Shown in pieces: positions 1 to 5,282 of a DNA stretch of 13,260 nt (its first letter is position 1; each line of letters starts with the position of its first letter). Source of the stretch: Treponema sp. (GTDB lineage Bacteria > Spirochaetota > Spirochaetia > Treponematales > Breznakiellaceae); assembly GCA_031276685.1 (NCBI GenBank), contig JAISMQ010000103.1:1-13260 (forward strand). Direction: 5' to 3'. A program made the position numbers and the translations under genes. A model generated the notes under the pieces. That model searched no databases, was not told the DNA's origin, and saw only the letters and a list, made by a program, of their open reading frames with translations.

Positions 1-17
1 TTTTCTGAACATTATGA

Positions 18-38
18 ATCCTGAAAAAAGGATCTTTT
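18..38 (+). terminator. weak hairpin, possible terminator of an upstream gene
   Basis: A 5-bp perfect stem (ATCCT 18-22 pairs with AGGAT 29-33) around an A-rich loop is followed by CTTTT. The stem is short and AT-rich, so it may be only fortuitous. If real, it would end a plus-strand gene lying left of the window, just before the promoter at 76-106. Confidence 0.2.
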
Positions 39-75
39 GCCTTTGAAAAAATGAGGGTACTTACTTATTGGGGAC

Positions 76-106
76 TTGACAAGCTGGCGGTTAGTTAGGG
101 TATAAT
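76..106 (+). promoter_or_regulatory. consensus sigma-70 type promoter
   Basis: TTGACA (76-81) and TATAAT (101-106) both match the sigma-70 consensus exactly. The 19-bp spacer is longer than the optimal 17. The predicted transcription start is near 112-114. It reads into the structured stretch 107-310 and on toward the toxin-antitoxin module. No convincing protein gene starts right behind it, so it may drive a small RNA or a leader. Confidence 0.55.
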
Positions 107-113
107 GTGAGCC

Positions 114-311
114 TTGAGCCGTGAGCCTACTGCCGTTTTCTGTCGTTATGCCTACCGTTGCCTTGAGCATGAAAAAAATGTAGTATGTTTGGAGAATTTG
201 TGCAAGACCCTGATCCATAATCCCCGAAAGCGCCGGAACAACCTGTTGGGCAAGCCCCTGTTCAAAGGCAGGCTTGTCCCGTGTGTTGACAAGCCCGGCG
301 GGGCGGGGTAA
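114..311 (+). CDS. doubtful small cysteine-containing ORF (65 aa)
   Basis: This open frame would begin at TTG 114, about seven bases behind the TATAAT box at 101-106, which would make it a leaderless message. It ends at TAA 309-311. There is no Shine-Dalgarno sequence. The product would be basic, with five cysteines at residues 10, 16, 25, 30 and 56 that form no spaced CXXC pair. I recognise no family, signal peptide or membrane segment. The last third is overlaid by strong inverted repeats (248-295), which favours a structured RNA over a protein. The stop overlaps the ATG of a 27-codon mini-ORF (311-394) as TAATG, an arrangement that can couple translation but can also occur by chance. The position right behind a consensus promoter is the only reason to keep it. 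Confidence 0.2.
   Translation: MSREPTAVFCRYAYRCLEHEKNVVCLENLCKTLIHNPRKRRNNLLGKPLFKGRLVPCVDKPGGAG
248..295 (+). promoter_or_regulatory. two mutually exclusive RNA hairpins
   Basis: Segment 271-278 (GGCTTGTC) can pair perfectly with 288-295 (GACAAGCC) across a 9-nt loop. Its extended form 271-280 can instead pair with 248-256 (GGGCAAGCC), giving nine pairs with one bulged base, plus an inner CCT/AGG. The two folds exclude each other, the geometry seen in attenuators and riboswitch expression platforms. No T-tract follows either fold, so a translational or processing role is more likely than intrinsic termination. The function is unknown and the regulatory role is inferred from pairing only. 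Confidence 0.35.
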
Positions 312-431
312 TGCTGGAAATGGAAGTCGCCGTGTGCCCGTTTAACACGACCCAGATTCTGATTTTGCAACGCCGGCATCGCCTAACAAAATAGACTTGT
401 CCGTGCGGGACCGCTGACCGCCGCGCCCGCC

Positions 432-469
432 TTGCCGCCCTCCGCTTTTCGGCTTATACTTTCCCCGTG
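432..469 (+). promoter_or_regulatory. antitoxin promoter, leaderless start
   Basis: TTGCCG (432-437), a 17-bp spacer and TATACT (455-460) form a good sigma-70 promoter. The antitoxin GTG begins at 467, six bases behind the -10 box, exactly where transcription should start. There is no Shine-Dalgarno sequence, so the mRNA is predicted to be leaderless. The element is copied at 1127-1164 with a weaker -35 (GTGCCG). Type II antitoxins usually repress their own promoter, so the pair may bind here, but no palindromic operator is visible. Confidence 0.6.
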
Positions 470-508
470 ACAATTGAACAGACGGTTGAGATTCCGGCGG
501 ACCGGCGG
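433..508 (+). repeat. duplicated antitoxin head, copy A
   Basis: Seventy-six bases covering the promoter and the first 14 codons of the antitoxin recur at 1128-1203, offset by 695 bp. There are only two mismatches (438/1133 and 462/1157). Identity stops abruptly at base 509, inside the coding sequence. Confidence 0.9.
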
Positions 509-745
509 ATTACCATCGAGGTTCCACCGGAAGTTCCGGCGGGAAGGGTGATCCTTTCTTTTACCCCCGTGGCGGACCGGGAACTGGAAGCGGCTGAAAA
601 AATCTGGGGCTGGAACCGCGCCCACCCCGGCGAACTGCGGGCAAAACTCCTGAAACTCCGCGGCAGCCTTTCCTCAAGTTCTTTTGGCGGCATGGACGGT
701 GTGGCCTATCAGCGTAAAGTGCGGGACGAGTGGACCGCTGATTAA
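467..745 (+). CDS. type II toxin antitoxin (VapB-like)
   Basis: This 92-residue protein is the likely antitoxin of the PIN-domain toxin that starts one base after its stop. Residues 1-30 (TVEIPADRRITIEVP onward) resemble the short beta-rich DNA-binding N-termini of AbrB-like antitoxins. The C-terminus (YQRKVRDEWTAD) has the charged RK-RDEW tail that often accompanies PIN toxins and probably wraps the toxin active site. The start is GTG 467: the matching copy at 1162 uses the same GTG, and a -10 box lies six bases upstream, so translation is probably leaderless. The GC content looks typical of the chromosome, unlike the AT-rich toxin gene. Membership of a toxin-antitoxin pair rests on context and the toxin's motifs. 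The exact antitoxin family is uncertain. Confidence 0.75.
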   Translation: MTIEQTVEIPADRRITIEVPPEVPAGRVILSFTPVADRELEAAEKIWGWNRAHPGELRAKLLKLRGSLSSSSFGGMDGVAYQRKVRDEWTAD

Positions 746-746
746 C

Positions 747-1121
747 ATGAAACTGGTCCTTGATACTAACGTCATTATCGATTTTCTCAAACAAACACCC
801 GATGCGGTTGATCCTCTGGCCCTCATTGAAGAGCATGAATGTTTTGTCAGTGTCATCACTAAACTTGAACTCTTGAAATATCCGGGCATTACTACCGCCG
901 AGGAAGAAAAAATACTGAATATTTTACAAATTGTACCCGTTATGCCTATGAATACCGCTATTGAAAACGAAACCATTGCCATAAGCAGGGCAACAAAGCT
1001 AAAATTACCGGACGCGATTATTGGAGCAACCGCAATAGTATATGACGCTGAAGTGGTTAGCTCCGATCCACATTTTTTCAAATGCCCATACCCCGCCCTG
1101 CGGATTTTGAAGACCTCTTGA
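747..1121 (+). CDS. vapC: PIN-domain ribonuclease toxin (VapC-like)
   Basis: This 124-residue protein is probably a cytoplasmic Mg-dependent endoribonuclease that inhibits translation when its antitoxin is degraded. The PIN acidic residues are all visible: D6 in LVLDTNVIIDFL, E41 in TKLELLKY, D89 in LPDAIIGATA and D107 in SSDPHFF. The length matches the family, so the gene looks intact. The start is ATG 747, one base behind the antitoxin stop, which implies translational coupling. A longer reading from 684 would add 21 residues overlapping the antitoxin and would move the conserved MKLVLDTN away from the N-terminus, so I reject it. The gene is visibly more AT-rich than its partner and neighbours, which suggests separate origin or transfer. 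No terminator follows. Target RNA cannot be read from the sequence. Confidence 0.88.
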   Translation: MKLVLDTNVIIDFLKQTPDAVDPLALIEEHECFVSVITKLELLKYPGITTAEEEKILNILQIVPVMPMNTAIENETIAISRATKLKLPDAIIGATAIVYDAEVVSSDPHFFKCPYPALRILKTS

Positions 1122-1126
1122 TACCC

Positions 1127-1164
1127 GTGCCGTCCTCCGCTTTTCGGCTTATACTTGCCCCGTG
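1127..1164 (+). promoter_or_regulatory. duplicate of the antitoxin promoter, weaker -35
   Basis: GTGCCG (1127-1132), a 17-bp spacer and TATACT (1150-1155) are followed six bases later by GTG 1162. It copies the promoter at 432-469. The -35 has lost the leading T of TTGCCG, so it is probably weaker but may still respond to the same autoregulation. Confidence 0.45.
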
Positions 1165-1203
1165 ACAATTGAACAGACGGTTGAGATTCCGGCGGACCGG
1201 CGG
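1128..1203 (+). repeat. duplicated antitoxin head, copy B
   Basis: This is the partner of 433-508, with 74 of 76 bases identical. It begins seven bases behind the toxin stop, so the copied segment sits directly downstream of the complete pair. Repeats like this could support loss of the intervening toxin-antitoxin module by recombination. Confidence 0.9.
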
Positions 1204-1323
1204 TTCCATCTGGATATAGATTTGCCGGAAGATGCAAAGGCCAGGGGGATAGCAAAGGTGTTCATCCAGTTTCCCGCCGGAGAAGGCCGGAAAAATATGG
1301 AAGTGAAAAAACGGCGGGTTTAA
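1162..1323 (+). CDS. orphan antitoxin-like small protein (53 aa)
   Basis: The GTG start at 1162 lies six bases behind a TATACT box and has no Shine-Dalgarno sequence, as in the upstream antitoxin. Residues 1-14 are identical to that antitoxin. Residues 15-39 (RFHLDIDLPEDAKARG, then AKVFIQF) differ but keep the alternating hydrophobic pattern expected of the beta-rich DNA-binding half. The frame then ends in a basic tail, KNMEVKKRRV. The RK-RDEW toxin-binding tail is absent and no toxin follows. It could therefore be a DNA-binding regulator of both promoters, a remnant of a second module, or a chimeric fragment that is not expressed. The TAA lies within the minus-strand terminator at 1306-1344. 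Confidence 0.45.
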   Translation: MTIEQTVEIPADRRFHLDIDLPEDAKARGIAKVFIQFPAGEGRKNMEVKKRRV

Positions 1324-1344
1324 AAATAACTCAAACCCTCCGCC
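1306..1344 (-). terminator. intrinsic terminator of the TPR gene (distal)
   Basis: Read on the minus strand, GGGTTT pairs with AAACCC (1338-1333 with 1321-1316) across an 11-nt loop. It is extended by GGC/GCC past a 3-nt bulge, then comes one G and six Ts (1311-1306). This is a well-formed rho-independent terminator for the gene ending at 1443. It lies over the 3' end of the small plus-strand ORF 1162-1323. Confidence 0.6.
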
Positions 1345-1388
1345 GCGCCCGCCGGTAACTCCGTCGCCGCAAAAACCGCAGCCCCCGC

Positions 1389-1441
1389 AAAAAAATAGGC
1401 GGCCCGGTCCATTTCGCAGGGGTACCTTGGCGCGCGGGCCG
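1389..1441 (-). terminator. possible proximal terminator of the TPR gene
   Basis: On the minus strand CGGCCCG (1441-1435) pairs with CGGGCCG (1406-1400) across a 28-nt loop. After four more bases and an A comes a run of seven Ts (1395-1389). The loop is long, so this is weaker evidence than the hairpin at 1306-1344, but it begins directly behind the stop codon. Confidence 0.35.
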
Positions 1442-1442
1442 G

Positions 1443-4022
1443 TCAGTTTTTTTCCCCGGCGGCCCAGTCGGCTACGATTTTTTTTAAGCCCTCGTTGATC
1501 AGCTTGAGGGGTTTGCCGCAGGCGGGGCAGGTAAAGCGGCCGTTTTTGTCTACGTGTTTTTTGGCGCAGCCGACGCAGTAGCTTGTCCCGCAGGCGGGGC
1601 AGGTTCCGGCGGGGATTTCGTCCGGGGGCATGGCGACAAGCCGCAGGAACGATACCGGGGGCGGGTCCAGGGGCACCCGCCATGTTCTGCCGCATGACGC
1701 GCAGGGGATAAGCCGGGTGGAGCCCTCAAGGATGCGCTGCCGCAGTTCTTCCCGGTGTTCCGCGGCTTCGCCGGAAAGCGGCAGGGCGTCCAGGCGGGCG
1801 AGGATCCCCCCGGCCTCGTCCCAGCGGCGGGCGGTACAGAACAGCCAGCCCAGGGAGCGCAGGGAGGGGACGTGGGCGCCGTCCAGTTCCAGCGCCGCGT
1901 TGCAGGCGGATTCGGCCCGGTAGTACTCGCCTTTTTTTATCGCCACGTAGGTGATTAGCTCCAGCAGGGCGGGGGAGGGGTTGTGGGCGCGGGCCAGAAG
2001 CGTGTCCGCCTCGCCGTACTGGCCCATCTCGATAAGGCACGAAGAACCGTTGGCCACGAATTCCTGGTTGTCCGGGGCGATGTCCAGGGCGCGCCGGTAC
2101 CAGGCCCATGCCTCCTCGAATCGTCCCGAACGGACCAGGAGGTTCCCCGCGCAGTTTGCCATAAGCCCTTCCGTGTCCAGCCCGCGGTCCGCGTCCAGAA
2201 TGGCAAGGGCCTTGTCCGGGGAACCGCGCAGGTACTGGTAGACCGCCCGGTTCACGAGTACCGGCGGCCGTTCCCCCAGGGCGGCGGCGGCTTTTTCCAG
2301 ATGGGCGGCGGCGGTTTCCGTGTCGCCTTCCGCAAGGCACAGTTGGGCGGCCAGGTTGTTCGCCCAGCCCCAGGTTTCCTGTTCGCCGGGGGCGGTTTCG
2401 CGGGCGGGATCCAGCAGGGACAGGGCCTGTTCCAGATCGGATCGCAGCCGGGGATCGGCGGGGTTGTTGTCCAAAAGGTAGCGGGTCTCCGCCAGGCGGA
2501 AACGGAACAGCCCGTAGTCCGGGGCAAGCCGGGCGGCCTCTTCCAGCAGGGGCAGGGCTTTCCGGCGCTTGCCTTCCCGGATAAGGAGCAGCCCCCTTAG
2601 GAAGCACAGGGCCGGGTCCTTCGCGGGGCTTCCGGCTTTTTTTTGCAGGGCTTCGGCCTGGCTGAATTCCCTGCCTGCGGTCTCCCAGTCCTCTATGCCG
2701 AAGGCCCATTTCCCCGCCAGGGCGTGGGCCTCCCAGCGGTCCCGCCCCAGGCCGAGGATCTTGGGCACCAGGACGCCCAGGTCATCGTAATTATCCGCCT
2801 CCAGATAGCTCCGCCCCGCCGCCAGGTAGCGGTCCAGGGCCTTGTCCCGGTCGCCCAGCAGATCGTAGGCGTTGGCGGCGTTGGCCGCCGGAAGGCCGTT
2901 GTTCCGGTCAAGCTCAAAGGCCCCGTCGTAGGCGGCCCCCGCCTCCTGGTAGTTCCCCAGTTCCCAATGGGCGTGCCCCAGGAGGCTGAGAAGCACGACG
3001 CTGGGCTTGTGGGTTTTCAGGGTTTCGGCGATATGATCCCGCAGTGCCGTGCGGCGGCCCCGCGCGTAGAGGATCTTGGCCTTTTCTTCCGCAAGGGCCA
3101 GCGCCGCGCCCCCGCCGGGAAGCGCAAGGGCGGCGCCGACGTACTCCTCCGCCTCGTCGTAACGTTCCAGAACCTGGGCCAGTTGCGCGGCCAGGAGCAG
3201 GTCTTCCTGTTCCCGCCCGGAAGTTTCCCAGATTTTTTTCAACTGGACCAGGGCCGGGACGCTCTGCCCCATGGCGGCAAAGGTCCCCGCCAGGCGCAGG
3301 CGGCTTTCGCGTGGTACAGGGTTCCAGGCGGCGCGGGCGGCCTCCACCTGGTCGGCGCGGGTATCCACCGAAAGGTAGTCCAGAAAAGCTTCCGCCACGT
3401 GCGCCGGGGCATCGGCCTGTCCGGCCTCGTAGGAGGCCAGGGCAAAGCCCAGCGAACCGCAGGTGATGGAGTTGTCGTCAACTTCCCCCGCCCAGCGGCC
3501 GTCGATAATCAGGATCACGCGGCCGCCGCAGACAACGATTGCCAGCTCTGCCGCCGAGCCGGAGAACGGACATTCGGTCCAGCCGATAAGGGCCAGGGGC
3601 GTGGTGTTCCGCACCAGGTCCAGCCGGAAGTACCCTTTGGATGAAAGGAGGGCCAGGTAGTAGGTCCCCCCGCCGGTTTGGTGAAAGACGATTCCGGCGG
3701 CCCCGTAGCCCCCCTTGCAGTCCAGCCGCAGCCGGGCTTTAAGCACCATGTCGCCGTAGCGGTACGCGGGGGCCTCCGCCCAGGCGAGGCAGGCGGACTT
3801 TTTAAGGCCCAGGCCCAGGCTCCGGGTCTTGCCCCCCCCGGCCCCTTTCGTCAGGTAGGCGTCGCAGGCGTCTTCCGGTTTTATTTCAAAACGGGTTTTG
3901 CCGGGTTTGGAAAAATCGGCCTCCCAGAATTCTTCGCGGATTTCACCGCCGGTGTTCCGCCCGCCGCCCCCTGCAAATTGGCGGAAAAAACAGGACAGGA
4001 TACGATGCAGAAAACCGATCAT
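1443..4022 (-). CDS. TPR protein, ConA/LamG-like N-terminus, C-terminal zinc knuckles
   Basis: The 859-residue product has three parts. Residues about 25-210 are beta-rich with glycine turns (GYGAAGIVFHQTGGG, YYLALLSSKGYFRLDL, ALASYE) and resemble concanavalin/LamG-like carbohydrate-binding folds. Residues about 225-760 are tandem TPR helices (for example YDEAEEYVGAALALPG and FEEAWAWYRRALDIAPD). The C-terminus has four CXXC pairs (C774/777, C808/811, C816/819, C832/835), enough for two zinc ions in a RING-like or double-ribbon arrangement. No export signal is evident, so it is probably cytoplasmic, perhaps with an amphipathic N-terminal helix. I chose ATG 4022. GTG 4085 would add 21 residues encoded by the tandem repeat at 4059-4090 and would nearly touch the divergent gene, but no Shine-Dalgarno sequence decides the matter. 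It likely acts as a scaffold, and its function is unknown. Confidence 0.8.
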   Translation of the reverse strand: MIGFLHRILSCFFRQFAGGGGRNTGGEIREEFWEADFSKPGKTRFEIKPEDACDAYLTKGAGGGKTRSLGLGLKKSACLAWAEAPAYRYGDMVLKARLRLDCKGGYGAAGIVFHQTGGGTYYLALLSSKGYFRLDLVRNTTPLALIGWTECPFSGSAAELAIVVCGGRVILIIDGRWAGEVDDNSITCGSLGFALASYEAGQADAPAHVAEAFLDYLSVDTRADQVEAARAAWNPVPRESRLRLAGTFAAMGQSVPALVQLKKIWETSGREQEDLLLAAQLAQVLERYDEAEEYVGAALALPGGGAALALAEEKAKILYARGRRTALRDHIAETLKTHKPSVVLLSLLGHAHWELGNYQEAGAAYDGAFELDRNNGLPAANAANAYDLLGDRDKALDRYLAAGRSYLEADNYDDLGVLVPKILGLGRDRWEAHALAGKWAFGIEDWETAGREFSQAEALQKKAGSPAKDPALCFLRGLLLIREGKRRKALPLLEEAARLAPDYGLFRFRLAETRYLLDNNPADPRLRSDLEQALSLLDPARETAPGEQETWGWANNLAAQLCLAEGDTETAAAHLEKAAAALGERPPVLVNRAVYQYLRGSPDKALAILDADRGLDTEGLMANCAGNLLVRSGRFEEAWAWYRRALDIAPDNQEFVANGSSCLIEMGQYGEADTLLARAHNPSPALLELITYVAIKKGEYYRAESACNAALELDGAHVPSLRSLGWLFCTARRWDEAGGILARLDALPLSGEAAEHREELRQRILEGSTRLIPCASCGRTWRVPLDPPPVSFLRLVAMPPDEIPAGTCPACGTSYCVGCAKKHVDKNGRFTCPACGKPLKLINEGLKKIVADWAAGEKN

Positions 4023-4058
4023 ATCAATGATGTACTGCAAAACTGTGGCTAAGTCGAG

Positions 4059-4090
4059 GGACAGGACACAGAGTGGACAGGACACGGAGT
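4059..4090. repeat. 16-bp tandem repeat between divergent genes
   Basis: GGACAGGACACAGAGT (4059-4074) is followed immediately by GGACAGGACACGGAGT (4075-4090), with one mismatch. A third partial copy, GGACAGGATAC, lies at 3993-4003 inside the start of the minus-strand gene. The A-to-G difference gives the second copy the GGAG that serves as ribosome binding site for the gene at 4098. The unit could also be a regulator binding site. Confidence 0.8.
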
Positions 4091-4097
4091 ATAAACT

Positions 4098-5282
4098 ATG
4101 GCTGTAAAACCTGCGGACCGCCTGCTTTTTGTTATCGCCCTGGCGGCTTTTGGAATAACCCTGGTGGTCAGATTGGCGGCGCCGGGGGGCGCGGAAACGC
4201 CGCCGGACCCGGAATCCCTAAGCCTGGCTATTCATCTGGCCGGGGGCTGCGGCATTGAGGCGGAAGATCTGGAATCCCTGATCGCCGGATACCCCCTTAG
4301 TTCGCGGAATTCCGCGCCGGGGGGCTACGACATCACCGTTAACGCGGAGGACCGGGCCCCCGATATTCTGATCGCCTGCGGCCAGTCGCTGGCCGCAGGG
4401 GTCGGGGCCGGGCTCTACCTTCCGCTGGACCGGTACTACAACGCGGAATCCGTACCCTTCGCGGCGGCGGGGACATGGGCGCTGCCCCTGGCCTCCGCGA
4501 TGGATCTGCTTGTTTACAATATCCCGCTGCTAAGCGAGGCGGGCTTTGACCGGCCGCCCCGGACCCGCGCCGATTTTCTTGTGTACGCCCGGGCCGTCAA
4601 AGCCCTGGACGGGAAGGGGCCTGCGGCGCGTTACGGCCTTGCCCTGGGTTTAAGCCCCCGGGATCCCAGGGGCCTTGCCAGGGATATTTTCCCCTGGTTT
4701 TACGCTTCGGGGCTCCTCCTGCCGGCGGGGGGAAGGCCGGAATTCGGCGGCAGGGCTTATACGGAGACGCTGGAATTTTTTTCCACCCTTAGTGGCGAAG
4801 GGCTTATCGCGCCGGGAAGCTTCGACGCCGCCGGGGCGGATCGCGTGGAGGAGTTTACGCGGGGCGCTATCGCCATGATGATCGTGTCCAGCCGGGATCT
4901 CCGCTACATCCGGGGGAAGATGGGGGCAGATGCCGTCGGGATCACCCTGGTTCCCCACGCCGGTACCTATACCGGCCGGCCGGTTTTCGGCCTGTCCACC
5001 TGGTACGCCGGCATAAGCGCGGAAAGCCCCCGCCCCGATGAATCCTGGGCGCTGCTGCAGTACCTGCGGGAACAGAGCGCCCCGCTCGCCGAATCCCTGG
5101 CGCTGGTGCCAGGCACCGGGAGCTACGCCCCCTACATCTCCGTAGACCCCCTGCTGGACAAGGCCTGGAGCCTGTACGAGGCGGCGGAACTGGTCCCGGA
5201 TTTTTTAAGCCCGGCGGAAGACCAGGACGGGGCCTTCCGCCGCGAGTTAAGCCGGATATTTCATTCTTCCGCATCTATGTAG
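4098..5282 (+). CDS. family 1 extracellular solute-binding protein, membrane-anchored
   Basis: The 394-residue protein starts at ATG 4098, eight bases behind GGAG (4086-4089). Residues 8-28 (LLFVIALAAFGITLVV) form one hydrophobic segment after a short basic start. There is no lipobox cysteine, so it is likely an uncleaved anchor with the domain outside the membrane. The body follows the MalE-type fold: DLLVYNIPLLSEAGFDRPPRT matches the usual YN-x-LF-EAG-x-x-PP-T segment, and later GAIAMMIVSS and FGLSTWYAGISAES followed by ESWALLQYLR match the C-lobe. Family members deliver sugars or oligosaccharides to ABC importers, but no permease or ATPase gene is adjacent. It may work with a distant transporter or as a sensor. 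Ligand is not predictable. Its last 22 bp overlap the end of alr. Confidence 0.82.
   Translation: MAVKPADRLLFVIALAAFGITLVVRLAAPGGAETPPDPESLSLAIHLAGGCGIEAEDLESLIAGYPLSSRNSAPGGYDITVNAEDRAPDILIACGQSLAAGVGAGLYLPLDRYYNAESVPFAAAGTWALPLASAMDLLVYNIPLLSEAGFDRPPRTRADFLVYARAVKALDGKGPAARYGLALGLSPRDPRGLARDIFPWFYASGLLLPAGGRPEFGGRAYTETLEFFSTLSGEGLIAPGSFDAAGADRVEEFTRGAIAMMIVSSRDLRYIRGKMGADAVGITLVPHAGTYTGRPVFGLSTWYAGISAESPRPDESWALLQYLREQSAPLAESLALVPGTGSYAPYISVDPLLDKAWSLYEAAELVPDFLSPAEDQDGAFRRELSRIFHSSASM

Noticed and set aside
311..394. 27-codon ORF after the structured leader, as a gene
   Set aside because: It is too short, has no recognised motif, and its only support is the TAATG overlap. It is kept as an observation, not annotated.
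684..746. Longer N-terminus for the PIN toxin
   Set aside because: It would overlap the antitoxin by 62 bases and displace the conserved MKLVLDTN start. ATG 747 directly after the antitoxin stop fits the family.
2643..3644. 333-codon plus-strand frame inside the TPR gene
   Set aside because: The minus strand encodes regular TPR helices throughout. The plus frame has no domain pattern and arises from GC bias.
4088..4093. TATACT on the minus strand as the TPR gene -10 box
   Set aside because: No acceptable -35 lies at 16-18 bp upstream, and the box overlaps the start region of the divergent gene. It is possible but unsupported.
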